NCBI RefSeq assembly: GCF_002904335.1
Contig: NZ_PPHF01000157.1
Location: 1-64,000, forward strand
Reading direction: 5' to 3'
DNA length: 64,000 bases
DNA from: Amycolatopsis sp. CA-126428
GTDB lineage: Bacteria > Actinomycetota > Actinomycetes > Mycobacteriales > Pseudonocardiaceae
The position numbers and the translations under genes were made by a program. Below the pieces are notes generated by a model. That model worked only from the letters and a program-made list of their open reading frames with translations, did not search any database and had not been told where the DNA came from. Position 1 is the stretch's first letter. Each line of letters starts with the position of its first letter. This document shows positions 50,641 through 59,166 of the stretch, piece by piece.

Positions 50641-51810
50641 ATGTCGCCGGCCGTTGTTTGGGACCGTGCCCTGCTCGGTTATGACCTGGGTGGGGATCAC
50701 CCCTTCAATCCCGTCCGGCTGGAGCTCACCGTCCGGCTGGCCACCGAACTCGGCGTGCTCCGGGACGTCGAACTGCTCGTTCCCACCGGTGCCGGGGACG
50801 AAGAGCTCCTCCGGATCCACGCCCCCGAGTACCTCGCCGCCGTGCGGGAGGCTCCGCTCGTCGGGTGGGATGTCGGGCACGGGCTCGGGACCTCCGACAA
50901 CCCCGTCTTCTCCGACATGCACGACGCCTCCGCCCTCGTCGTCGGCTCCACCCTGCTCGCCGCGCGGAAGGTCGCCGAAGGCGAGGCGAAAAGGGCCGTC
51001 AACATCGCCGGGGGCCTGCACCACGCCATGCGGGACCAGGCCGCCGGCTTCTGCGTCTACAACGACTGTGCCGTCGCCATCTCCTGGCTGCTCGACCACG
51101 GCTTCGACCGCATCGCCTACATCGACACCGACGTCCACCACGGCGACGGTGTCCAGGCCGCCTTCTACGACGACCCGCGCGTCCTCACCATCTCGATGCA
51201 CCAGCACCCCTTCACGCTCTGGCCCGGCACCGGCTACTCCGCCGAAACCGGCCGCGGGAAGGCCGACGGCACCTCCGTCAACGTCCCGCTGCCGCCGCGC
51301 ACCCGGGATCCCGGGTGGCTGCGGGCCTTCAACGCCGTCGTCCCCTCGCTCCTCGCCGACTTCGAACCGCAGCTGCTGTTCACCCAGTGCGGGGTCGACT
51401 CGCACGAGGAAGACCCCCTCGCCGACCTCTCGCTCAGCGTCGACGGGCACCGCACCATCTACGCCACCCTCCGCGACCTCGCCGAGACCTACGCCGGCGG
51501 GAAGTGGATCGCCGTCGGCGGGGGCGGGTACCAGCTGATCCGGGTGGTGCCGCGGTCGTGGACGCACCTGATCGCCACCGTCCTCGACCGGGACGTCGAC
51601 CCGGCGACGCCGCTGCCGCCCGAATGGGTCGCCACGGTCGGCAAAGCCGCGCCGCACGCCGAGCTGCCGCGGGCGATGACCGACGAGCGCGACACCGGGT
51701 TCAAGCCGTGGGGCGACGGCGAGGACGACCCGGTCGACGTCGCCGTCCGGGACACGCGCCGCGCCGTCTTCCCGCTGCACGGCCTCGATCCGGACGACCC
51801 CAGGGACTGA
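50641..51810 (+). CDS. acuC: AcuC-type histone-deacetylase-fold lysine deacetylase
   Basis: A 389-residue zinc-dependent deacetylase of the class I HDAC fold. The catalytic His pair is in GGLHHAMRDQAAGFCVYND, zinc ligands are in YIDTDVHHGDGVQ and CGVDSHEEDPL, and GVGGGGYQL-like IAVGGGGYQL lies near residue 300. In Bacillus, AcuC deacetylates acetyl-CoA synthetase and reactivates it. The gene is followed 2 nt later by a GNAT/acyl-CoA-synthetase-like fusion, so writer and eraser of the same acetyl mark are probably made together. Confidence 0.94.
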   Translation: MSPAVVWDRALLGYDLGGDHPFNPVRLELTVRLATELGVLRDVELLVPTGAGDEELLRIHAPEYLAAVREAPLVGWDVGHGLGTSDNPVFSDMHDASALVVGSTLLAARKVAEGEAKRAVNIAGGLHHAMRDQAAGFCVYNDCAVAISWLLDHGFDRIAYIDTDVHHGDGVQAAFYDDPRVLTISMHQHPFTLWPGTGYSAETGRGKADGTSVNVPLPPRTRDPGWLRAFNAVVPSLLADFEPQLLFTQCGVDSHEEDPLADLSLSVDGHRTIYATLRDLAETYAGGKWIAVGGGGYQLIRVVPRSWTHLIATVLDRDVDPATPLPPEWVATVGKAAPHAELPRAMTDERDTGFKPWGDGEDDPVDVAVRDTRRAVFPLHGLDPDDPRD

Positions 51811-51812
51811 CC

Positions 51813-54494
51813 ATGGCCGGACGAGATCCCTTCGACTACCCCCGCGACTGGGAGGCCGACGTCGTGCTGTCCGACGGCGGCACCGTCCACCTGCGCCCGG
51901 TGGTGCCCACCGACGCCGACGGGCTCGTCGCCTTCCACGCGAAGCTCTCCGAGCGCACCCGCTACTTCCGCTACTTCGGCGCCTACCCGCGCATCCCGGA
52001 GAAGGACCTGAAGCGCTTCTCCACGGTCGACCACCACGACCGGGTCGCGTTCGCCGCCTTCCTGGGCGACGACATCGTGGCCGTCGGCCGGTACGAACGG
52101 CTCGACCACGGGCCGTCGGCGGAGGTCGCCTTCGTCGTCAGCGACGCCCACCAGGGCCGCGGGCTCGGCTCGATCCTCCTCGAACACCTGGCCGCCGCCG
52201 CGTCGGAATGCGGGCTGCGCCGGTTCGTCGCCGAGGTGCTCGCCGAGAACGCCGCGATGGTGCGGGTGTTCCGCGACGCCGGTTACCAGGTCAGCCGCGA
52301 ATTCGAGGAAGGCGTGCTGCACCTGGAGTTCGACATCGACGCGACCGAGGAATCCCTCGCCGTCGCGCGCTCCCGCGAACAGGCGGCCGAGGCCCGCAGC
52401 GTGCACAACCTGCTGCACCCGTCGTCGGTCGCGGTGATCGGCGCGTCCGCCGAGCCGGGGAAGGTCGGCCACGTCGCCTTCGTGAACCTGCTGGCCGCCG
52501 CGTTCACCGGCACCGTCTACCCGGTCAACCCGGAGCACCGCTCGGTGCGCGGGGTCCGCGCGTACCCGTCGGTGCTGGACATCCCGGACTCGGTCGACCT
52601 GGCCGTCGTCGCGGTGCCCGCCGAGGCCGTCGAGTCCGTTTTGGACGCTTGCCTGGCGAAGGGCGTGAAGACGCTGCTGATCCTGTCCAGCGGGTTCGCC
52701 GAAGCCGGCCCGCGCGGCCTGCACGCCGAGCTGCGGCTGGTCGGCGAGGCGCGGGCGCACGGCATGCGGGTGGTCGGCCCGAACGCGCTCGGCGTGCTGA
52801 ACACCGCGCCCGGGATCCGGCTCAACGCCACGCTCGCGCCGCGGCTGCCCGGCCGCGGGCGCACCGGCTTCTTCTGCCAGTCCGGTGCGCTGGGCACCGC
52901 GATCCTCGCCGACGCCGAAGCGCGCGGCCTCGGCCTGTCGACGTTCGTCTCGGCCGGCGACCGCGCCGACGTCTCGGGCAACGACCTGCTCCAGTACTGG
53001 GAAACCGACCCGGACACCGACCTGGTGCTGCTGTACCTGGAGTCCTTCGGCAACCCGCGCAAGTTCGCGCGGCTGGCCAGGCGGCTCGCCCGGACGAAGC
53101 CGATCGTCGCGGTCAAGTCGGGGCGGCACGCGGTCCGGCCGCAGCTGGCGGCGACGTCGACGGAGATCGACGAGGCCAGCGTCCAGACGCTGTTCGAGCA
53201 GGCCGGGGTCGTGCGCGTGGAGTCGCTGGCGCAGCTGTTCGACACCGCGCTCGTGTTCGCCCACCAGCCGCTGCCCGCCGGGCCGCGGGTCGGCATCGTC
53301 GGCAACTCCAGCGCGATCGGGCTGCTGGCCGCCGACACCGCGCGGATGCAGGGCCTGCGGCTGGCGTCGGACCCGATGGACATCGGGCCGCAAGCCGGAC
53401 CGGAGGAGTTCGCCAAGGCCGTCCGCGAGGCCCTCACCTCGCCGGAGACCGACGCGCTCGTCGTCGTGTTCGCGCCGCCGGTGGCGATCCCCGGCACCGC
53501 GTACGCGCGGGCCCTGCGGGAGACCGTCGTCGAACTCGGCCAGCACAAGCCGATCGTCTCGACGTTCCTCGCCGCCGAAGGCGTTCCGGACGAACTCGCG
53601 GTCCTGTCCGGCGACGGCGTGCCGACGCGGGGGTCGATCCCGTCGTACCCGAGCCCCGAACGCGCGGTGAACGCCCTCGCCCGGGTCATCCGGTACGCGG
53701 CGTGGCGGCAGCGCCCGCAGGGCAACCTGGTGCGCCCGCCGGGGATCCACACCGAACAGGCACAGGGCATCGTGCGCGAGATCCTGGAGGCCGAAAGCGG
53801 CAAGACGACGATGCTCTCGGACGCCGAAGTCGTGCGCCTGCTGGACTGCTACGGCATCGAGGTCGTGCCCTTCCGCATCGTGTCCACTGTGGACGACGCG
53901 GTCGCGGCGGCGGCCGAGCTGGGCTACCCGGTGACGCTCAAGGCGGTCGACGAACGGCTGCGCGGGCGGCCCGACCTGGCCGGTGTCCGGCTCGACCTGG
54001 CGTCCGAAGACTCGGTGCGCAGGGCTTACGAGTCGTTGCGCGAGGTCTCCCGCGACGACGAGGTGTACGTCCAGCGGATGGCGCCCAAGGGCCTGTCGTG
54101 CGTGATCGGGCTGCAGGACGACCCGTCGTTCGGCACGCTCGTGTCGTTCGGGCTGTCCGGCCTGGTCAGCACGCTGCTCGGCGACCGCGCCTACCGGGCC
54201 GTGCCGCTCACCGACGTCGACGCCGCGACGCTGCTGCGCGAACCGCGGACGGCGCCGCTGCTCACCGGTTACCGCGGCGACGAGCCGGCCGACCTGGCCG
54301 CGTTGCAGGACATGGTGCTGCGCGTGGCCGCGCTGGCCGAGGACAACCCGGAGGTGCGGTCGCTGGTGCTGGACCCGATCCTGGCCTCGCCGGAGGGCGC
54401 CTTCGCCGCCAACGCCCGCGTGGTGCTGGGGGCACCGCCGTCCCGGCCGGACACCGGTCCGCGCCGGCTGCGCGCGATCAACCCCCAGGACTGA
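51813..54494 (+). CDS. Pat-like protein acetyltransferase: GNAT fused to acyl-CoA synthetase-like domains
   Basis: An 893-residue fusion. The N-terminal GNAT domain (about residues 20-180) has VHLRPVVPTDADGLVAFHAK and the acetyl-CoA loop HQGRGLGSILLEHL. The rest (200-893) resembles the NDP-forming acyl-CoA synthetase: a CoA-binding Rossmann domain (HPSSVAVIGASAEPGKVGHV), succinyl-CoA-ligase-like domains and an ATP-grasp-like C-terminus. At about residue 447, where active synthetases carry a phosphorylated His (SHTG type), the sequence reads AATSTEID. The synthetase part is thus probably a regulatory module, as in Salmonella and Streptomyces Pat. It probably acetylates Acs-type enzymes. AcuC directly upstream would reverse this. 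Confidence 0.88.
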   Translation: MAGRDPFDYPRDWEADVVLSDGGTVHLRPVVPTDADGLVAFHAKLSERTRYFRYFGAYPRIPEKDLKRFSTVDHHDRVAFAAFLGDDIVAVGRYERLDHGPSAEVAFVVSDAHQGRGLGSILLEHLAAAASECGLRRFVAEVLAENAAMVRVFRDAGYQVSREFEEGVLHLEFDIDATEESLAVARSREQAAEARSVHNLLHPSSVAVIGASAEPGKVGHVAFVNLLAAAFTGTVYPVNPEHRSVRGVRAYPSVLDIPDSVDLAVVAVPAEAVESVLDACLAKGVKTLLILSSGFAEAGPRGLHAELRLVGEARAHGMRVVGPNALGVLNTAPGIRLNATLAPRLPGRGRTGFFCQSGALGTAILADAEARGLGLSTFVSAGDRADVSGNDLLQYWETDPDTDLVLLYLESFGNPRKFARLARRLARTKPIVAVKSGRHAVRPQLAATSTEIDEASVQTLFEQAGVVRVESLAQLFDTALVFAHQPLPAGPRVGIVGNSSAIGLLAADTARMQGLRLASDPMDIGPQAGPEEFAKAVREALTSPETDALVVVFAPPVAIPGTAYARALRETVVELGQHKPIVSTFLAAEGVPDELAVLSGDGVPTRGSIPSYPSPERAVNALARVIRYAAWRQRPQGNLVRPPGIHTEQAQGIVREILEAESGKTTMLSDAEVVRLLDCYGIEVVPFRIVSTVDDAVAAAAELGYPVTLKAVDERLRGRPDLAGVRLDLASEDSVRRAYESLREVSRDDEVYVQRMAPKGLSCVIGLQDDPSFGTLVSFGLSGLVSTLLGDRAYRAVPLTDVDAATLLREPRTAPLLTGYRGDEPADLAALQDMVLRVAALAEDNPEVRSLVLDPILASPEGAFAANARVVLGAPPSRPDTGPRRLRAINPQD

Positions 54495-54500
54495 AAACCT

Positions 54501-54539
54501 CGTTCCGGTCGGGACGGCGCCACGGAACGCGACCCGCCT
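54501..54539 (+). terminator. Possible terminator after the Pat-like gene
   Basis: CGTTCCG (54501-54507) and CGGAACG (54533-54539) could pair with a 25-nt loop, 6 nt after the stop codon at 54494. A weak candidate. Confidence 0.35.
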
Positions 54540-54587
54540 GCGTGCGGCGAACCTCGCGCCGGCCGGCGGCGGCATAAGGTGCTGAGC

Positions 54588-55721
54588 ATGGCCCCGCTGA
54601 CCGAACTGCTGACCCCCCACGTCGGCGACCTGCCGGGCGCGGTGGCGCTCGTGGCCCGCGGCGAGCAGGTCGAGGCCGCGGCCGTCGGCTCGGCCGATGC
54701 CGAGGGCACCGTGCCGATGGCGCGCGACTCGCTGTTCCGCATCGCGTCGCTGACCAAGCCGATCGTGGCCGCGGCGACCCTGCTGCTCGTCGACGACGGC
54801 GACCTGTCCCTGGACGACCCGATCTCCCGGTGGCTGCCGGAGCTGGCGTCGCCGGTGGTCGTCCGGACGCCGGCGGGCCCGATCGACGACGTCGTGCCGG
54901 CCGCCCGCCCGATCACGGTGGCCGACCTGCTCACCTTCCGCTGCGGGTACGGCCTCACCGAGGACATGACGCTGCCCGCGGTCGACCTGCTGCTGCAGGT
55001 GCTGGGGCACCCGGCCGCGTCGCCGCGGGCGCTGTCGCCGGACGAGTGGCCGGCGGCGCTGGCGCAGGTGCCGCTGCTGCACCAGCCGGGGGAGGCGTGG
55101 CTCTACGACACCGGCTCGGATGTTCAGGGCGTGCTGATCGCGCGGGTCGCCGGCCGTCCGCTGCCGGAGTTCCTGGCGGAGCGGCTGTTCGAGCCGCTCG
55201 GCATGGCCGACACCGGCTTCACCGTGCCGACCGCGGCGCTCGGCCGGTTCACCAGCGCCTACCGCCGCGGCGAGGACGGGCTGCGGCTGATCGACTCGCC
55301 GGAGGGCCGGTGGAGCACCCCGCCGCCGTTCCCGTCCGGGGCCGCCGGGCTCGTTTCGACGGCCGACGACCTGCTGGCGTTCGCGAGGTTCCTGCGCGAC
55401 GAGGGCACGGCGGGCGGCCACCGCCTGCTGACGCCGGAGTCGGTCCACCGGATGACGACCGACCACCTGACGCCGGCCCAGCGGGCCGCGGCCCGGCCGT
55501 TCCTGCACGGCCAGGGCTGGGGTTACGGCGGATCGGTGGACGTCGACGCGAAGGAACCCTGGGAGATCCCGGGCCGCTACGGCTGGGTCGGCGGCGCGGG
55601 CACGTCCCTGCACCTGATCCCGGCGACGGGCACGGTCTCGGTGCTGCTGACCCAGGTCGAGCTGACCAGCCCCGAGCCCACCCCGCTGATGCGCGAGTTC
55701 TGGACCTACGCAGCCGGTTAG
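54588..55721 (+). CDS. Beta-lactamase-fold serine hydrolase
   Basis: A 377-residue class C beta-lactamase/esterase-like hydrolase (penicillin-binding-protein fold). The nucleophile is S54 in RIASLTKPIV (SxxK). YDTGSDVQGVLI supplies the second-motif tyrosine, and the third motif is probably in GWVGGAGTSLHL. There is no signal peptide, so it acts in the cytosol, more likely as an esterase or peptidase than in antibiotic resistance. ATG 54588 is preferred to the GTG at 54579. It overlaps the convergent dehydrogenase by 4 nt. Confidence 0.88.
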   Translation: MAPLTELLTPHVGDLPGAVALVARGEQVEAAAVGSADAEGTVPMARDSLFRIASLTKPIVAAATLLLVDDGDLSLDDPISRWLPELASPVVVRTPAGPIDDVVPAARPITVADLLTFRCGYGLTEDMTLPAVDLLLQVLGHPAASPRALSPDEWPAALAQVPLLHQPGEAWLYDTGSDVQGVLIARVAGRPLPEFLAERLFEPLGMADTGFTVPTAALGRFTSAYRRGEDGLRLIDSPEGRWSTPPPFPSGAAGLVSTADDLLAFARFLRDEGTAGGHRLLTPESVHRMTTDHLTPAQRAAARPFLHGQGWGYGGSVDVDAKEPWEIPGRYGWVGGAGTSLHLIPATGTVSVLLTQVELTSPEPTPLMREFWTYAAG

Positions 55722-56743
55722 CGCGGACCGGCGAGGAGGTCGCCCAGGGCGAGGAGCTGGTGGGTGGCCGGGCCGAGCTGGAACTCCAGGCGCTTCGCCG
55801 CCGTGAAGTACCGGTGCACCACGTGGTCCACGTCGATGCCGACGCCGCCGTGGACGTGCACCGCCGTGTGGGCCACCCGGTGGCCCGCTTCCGCGGCCCA
55901 GAACTTCGCCGTCGACACCGCTGCCCCCACGTCGGAGACGTCCGCGGTCAGCTGCCAGGCCGCCTGCAGCGTCGTCAGGCGGACCGCTTCGACGTCCAGG
56001 TAGGCGTCCGCCAGGCGCTGGCGGACCGCCTGGAACCCGCCGATCACGTGGTCGAACTGCTTCCGCTCGGCCGCGTACGCCGCCGTCAGCTCCAGGGCCC
56101 GCTCGACCACGCCGAGTTGCTGGGCGCACACCCCGACCGTCCCGCGCAGGCGCAGCCACTCGCCGATGTCGCCGAGCGAAACCCCCGGCGCTTCGGACAG
56201 GGAAAGCAGGCCCGCGTCCGCGTGGTCGACCGTCTGCTGCGGCCGCACCGAGACTCCGGACGCGGCCGCGTCGATCAGGAAGACCTCGTTCGCGGCGGCG
56301 ACCAGGAACCCGTGCGCGAATGCCGCGAACGGCACCGCCGTCTGCGCACCGGACACCCGGCCGTCCGACGCCGTGAACCCGGACAGCGCCACGGCCAGGA
56401 CGCGCTCGCCGCGCAGCACCGGTAGCACCCAGCGATCCACCAGCTCCGGCGTGCCGAACTCCGCCAGCGCCGACGCCGCCATCGTGATCGACGGCAGATA
56501 CGGGACCGCCGCCACCGCGCGGCCGATCTCGGTCAGCACCGCGCACTGCTCGAGCAGCCCGAACCCGCCGCCGCCGAGCGACGACGGCAGGGCCGCGTCC
56601 AGCACGCCCGCCTGGCCGAGCGCCGTCCACGCGACCGTGTCGAAGCCGCCGGTGCCGTGCGGGTCGTGGGTGGCCTTGCCGGTCAGCAACCGCCGGGTCA
56701 GCGCCGCGAGGTCGGCCGACGCTTCGGAAGGGGTGAAGTCCAT
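55718..56743 (-). CDS. Acyl-CoA dehydrogenase, FadE27-like
   Basis: A 341-residue acyl-CoA dehydrogenase, short for the family. It has the N-terminal helical domain (MDFTPSEASADLAALTRRLL), a reduced middle domain, and the C-terminal four-helix FAD domain (AERKQFDHVIGGFQAVRQRL, HVHGGVGIDVDHVVHRYF). In mycobacterial steroid degradation, paired FadE26/FadE27 form alpha2beta2 complexes (ChsE4-ChsE5) that dehydrogenate the cholesterol side-chain CoA ester. The position next to the other fadE and the mce4 locus supports this role. The specific substrate is inferred. Confidence 0.87.
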   Translation of the reverse strand: MDFTPSEASADLAALTRRLLTGKATHDPHGTGGFDTVAWTALGQAGVLDAALPSSLGGGGFGLLEQCAVLTEIGRAVAAVPYLPSITMAASALAEFGTPELVDRWVLPVLRGERVLAVALSGFTASDGRVSGAQTAVPFAAFAHGFLVAAANEVFLIDAAASGVSVRPQQTVDHADAGLLSLSEAPGVSLGDIGEWLRLRGTVGVCAQQLGVVERALELTAAYAAERKQFDHVIGGFQAVRQRLADAYLDVEAVRLTTLQAAWQLTADVSDVGAAVSTAKFWAAEAGHRVAHTAVHVHGGVGIDVDHVVHRYFTAAKRLEFQLGPATHQLLALGDLLAGPR

Positions 56744-56766
56744 ACTTTCTCCTGACTGGGGTGCTC

Positions 56767-57930
56767 CTAGCGCGTGACGGGCAGGCCGAGGGCGGTGGCG
56801 GCGATCATGTCCCGCTGGATCTCGTTGGTGCCGCCGCCGAAGGTGAGGATCAGCGCCGACCGGTGCAGCCGCTCGATCCGCCCGGCCAGCAGCGCCCCCG
56901 GCGAGCCTTCGCGGACGACGGCCGCCGCGCCGAGCACCTCCATCAGCAGCCGGTAGGCCTCGATCGCGAACTCCGTGCCGAACACCTTCGTCGCCGACGC
57001 CTCGGCCGGGCCGAGCTCACTGGCCGCGGCCGCCCAGGCGATCCGCCAGTTCCGCAGCTTCAGGTACTCCGCGCCCGCGTGCACCCGCGCGAGGTGCAGC
57101 CGCACCCATTCGTGGTCGATGGCGCCGGTCTCCTTCGCCCACGCCGTGACGTCGGCCAGGGCCTTGCGGATCGGTGCCGACGACGTCAGCGCGACGCGCT
57201 CGTGGTTGAGCTGGTTGGTGATCAGCGGCCAGCCCGCGTTTTCCTCGGCGACGCGCGAAGACACCGGCACGCGCACGCCGTCGTAGTAGGTCGCGCTCGT
57301 CCCGGCCCCCGCGACCGTGTGCACCTTGGTCCAGGAAAAGCCGTCCGCGGACGTCGGCACGATGAGGATCGACAGGCCGCGGTGCTTCTTCGCGTCCGGG
57401 TCGGTCCGGACGGCGAGCCAGACGTAGTCGGCGTACTCGATCAGGCTGGTCCACATCTTCTGGCCGGTGACGACGTACTCGTCGCCGTCGCGCTCGGCGC
57501 GCGTGCGCAGCGACGCCAGGTCGGTGCCGGCCTCCGGCTCGGAGTAGCCGATCGAGAAGTGCAGCTCGCCCGCCGCGATCTTCGGCAGGTAGAACGCCTT
57601 CTGTTCTTCGGTGCCGTAGCGCATGATCGTCGGGCCCACGGTGTTGACCGTGAGGAACGGGACCGGCACCCCGGCGACGGCCGCTTCGTCGGTGAAGACG
57701 AGCTGGTCGAGCATCGACCGGGCCTGCCCGCCGTACTCCTGCGGCCAGCCCAGCGCGAGCCAGCCGTCCTTGCCCAGCTGCCGCACGATCTCCTTGTACA
57801 CCAGGCCATCGCCGTACTCGCCGCCGCCCGCGCGGAGGCTCGCCCGCCGTTGGGGCGTCATCAGCTCGGCGAAGTACTCCCGGAGCTCCGCGGCCAGCGC
57901 GCGTTGTTCCGGCGTGTAGTCGATCCGCAC
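56767..57930 (-). CDS. Acyl-CoA dehydrogenase, FadE26-like
   Basis: A 387-residue acyl-CoA dehydrogenase with the full three-domain layout. RIDYTPEQRALAAELREYF opens the N-terminal domain. FSIGYSEPEAGTDLASLRTR and GQKMWTSLIEYADYVWLAVR form the beta domain that binds FAD and substrate. GGGTNEIQRDMIAATALGLP closes it. It probably forms a heterotetramer with the 341-residue partner 23 nt downstream. It is divergent from the ferredoxin gene, with a KstR-type palindrome in the gap, matching Rv3504 in M. tuberculosis. Confidence 0.9.
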   Translation of the reverse strand: MRIDYTPEQRALAAELREYFAELMTPQRRASLRAGGGEYGDGLVYKEIVRQLGKDGWLALGWPQEYGGQARSMLDQLVFTDEAAVAGVPVPFLTVNTVGPTIMRYGTEEQKAFYLPKIAAGELHFSIGYSEPEAGTDLASLRTRAERDGDEYVVTGQKMWTSLIEYADYVWLAVRTDPDAKKHRGLSILIVPTSADGFSWTKVHTVAGAGTSATYYDGVRVPVSSRVAEENAGWPLITNQLNHERVALTSSAPIRKALADVTAWAKETGAIDHEWVRLHLARVHAGAEYLKLRNWRIAWAAAASELGPAEASATKVFGTEFAIEAYRLLMEVLGAAAVVREGSPGALLAGRIERLHRSALILTFGGGTNEIQRDMIAATALGLPVTR

Positions 57931-57988
57931 CCGTCACCTCCACCCGGTCCGGCTCGTTGTGGTGCCGTACCGGCTCCCGGCGTTACAG

Positions 57989-58002
57989 TAGAACCTGTTC
58001 TA
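57989..58002. promoter_or_regulatory. KstR-type operator (perfect palindrome)
   Basis: TAGAACCTGTTCTA fits the KstR motif TNNAACNNGTTNNA and is a perfect 14-bp palindrome. It lies in the divergent promoter between the FadE26-like gene and the ferredoxin gene. KstR represses steroid-uptake and degradation genes until a 3-oxo-cholestenoyl-CoA ligand binds. Confidence 0.85.
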
Positions 58003-58033
58003 GTTGTACCAGGGCTCGAGCGGCGGAGGAAGC

Positions 58034-58225
58034 ATGGAGATCGGCGTCGACCGGCAACTGTGCGAGGCGAACGCGGTGTGCGTGGGGCTCGCCCCGGACG
58101 TCTTCGACCTCGATGACGAGGAAGAACTGGTGATCCAGCCGGGGCGGGTGCCGGCCGACCAGGTAGAACGCGTTTCGAGTGCGGTCAAGGGCTGCCCGAA
58201 GAATGCGCTGTTCATCGCCAGTTAG
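58034..58225 (+). CDS. fdxD: Ferredoxin (FdxD-like)
   Basis: A 63-residue iron-sulphur protein. Cysteine spacing C10-x2-N13-x2-C16 and C54-P shows three cysteines with Asn at the usual second position. This fits the [3Fe-4S] or atypical [4Fe-4S] ferredoxins that feed cytochrome P450s in actinobacteria. GGAGGA at 58024-58029 fixes ATG 58034. The length and position equal those of fdxD (Rv3503c). It may reduce the steroid-attacking P450 enzymes; partner not seen in the window. Confidence 0.92.
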   Translation: MEIGVDRQLCEANAVCVGLAPDVFDLDDEEELVIQPGRVPADQVERVSSAVKGCPKNALFIAS

Positions 58226-58254
58226 CACCGTTCACTCAGGGGCTTGCCCTGAAC

Positions 58255-58268
58255 GAGAACAGATTCTA
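58255..58268. promoter_or_regulatory. Second KstR-type site, imperfect
   Basis: GAGAACAGATTCTA differs from the TNNAACNNGTTNNA motif at two positions (first base and one core base). It lies between the ferredoxin gene and the first SDR gene and is followed by CTACTGTAG, a small palindrome. Confidence 0.5.
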
Positions 58269-58308
58269 CTGTAGGCGCGACATCCAGGACTCGACGAGGA
58301 GGTCCGCG

Positions 58309-59166
58309 GTGAGCTTGACCGGCAGGACGGCGATCGTCACGGGCGCCGCCGCGGGGCTGGGCCGGGCCGAGGCGCTCGCCTTGGCCGGGCGGGGCGCCAC
58401 GGTCGTCGTCAACGACATCGGCGAGCCGAAGGACGTCGTCGCCGAGATCGAAGCGGCCGGCGGCAAGGCCGTCGCGGTCGCGGGCGACGTCGGCGAACGC
58501 GCCACGGCCGACGCGCTCACCGAGGCCGCGCTCGACCTCGGCGGGCTCGACATCGTGGTCAACAACGCGGGCGTGCTGCGCGACAAGATGCTGTTCTCGA
58601 TGTCCGACGACGACTGGGACACCGTGCTGCGCGTGCACCTGCGGGGCCACTTCCTGTTGTCGCGCAACGCCGCGAAGCACTGGCGCGACCAGGCCAAGGC
58701 GGACGGCGCGCCGGTGTACGGGCGGCTGGTCAACACGGCGTCCGAGGCGTTCCTCATCGGCTCGCCCGGCCAGCCCAACTACGCCGCGGCGAAGGCGGGC
58801 ATCACGGCGCTCACCATGTCGGCCGCCCGGAGCCTGGCCAAGTACGGCGTCCGCGCCAACGCGATCTGCCCTCGCGCGCGGACGGCGATGACCGAGGGCG
58901 TGTTCGGTGCTCCTCCCGCCGAGGGCACCGATCCGCTCTCGGTCGAGCACGTCGCTCCCTTCGTGGCGTACCTCGCCTCCCCGGCGGCCGAGCACGTCAA
59001 CGGCCAGGTGTTCGTCGTGCACGGCGGCACGGTTGCGCTGGTCGAGCCCCCGAGGATCGAGCAGCGCTGGAAGCTCGACGAGCTCGAGACGTCGATGAAC
59101 ACCTTCTTCGCCGACCGCGACCCCGGCCGGATGTTCGCCGCCACCGAGATCCTGGGAGAGTCATGA
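58309..59166 (+). CDS. Short-chain dehydrogenase, Hsd4B/Rv3502c-like
   Basis: A 285-residue SDR. The cofactor motif is TGAAAGLG (TGxxxGxG, residues 11-18), NNAG is present in VVNNAGVLRDKM, and the catalytic Tyr-Lys is in PNYAAAKAG. The Ser is replaced or shifted in NTASEAFLIGS. A C-terminal extension past 245 includes ELETSMNTFFADRDPG. It corresponds in place to hsd4B, a 17-beta-hydroxysteroid or side-chain hydroxyacyl-CoA dehydrogenase. GTG start with GAGGAGG upstream. It overlaps the next gene by 4 nt. Confidence 0.9.
   Translation: MSLTGRTAIVTGAAAGLGRAEALALAGRGATVVVNDIGEPKDVVAEIEAAGGKAVAVAGDVGERATADALTEAALDLGGLDIVVNNAGVLRDKMLFSMSDDDWDTVLRVHLRGHFLLSRNAAKHWRDQAKADGAPVYGRLVNTASEAFLIGSPGQPNYAAAKAGITALTMSAARSLAKYGVRANAICPRARTAMTEGVFGAPPAEGTDPLSVEHVAPFVAYLASPAAEHVNGQVFVVHGGTVALVEPPRIEQRWKLDELETSMNTFFADRDPGRMFAATEILGES

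Noticed and set aside
51489..56630. A 1713-codon open frame opposite acuC, the Pat-like gene and the hydrolase
   Set aside because: It is antisense to three genes with clear catalytic motifs and shows no recognisable domain.
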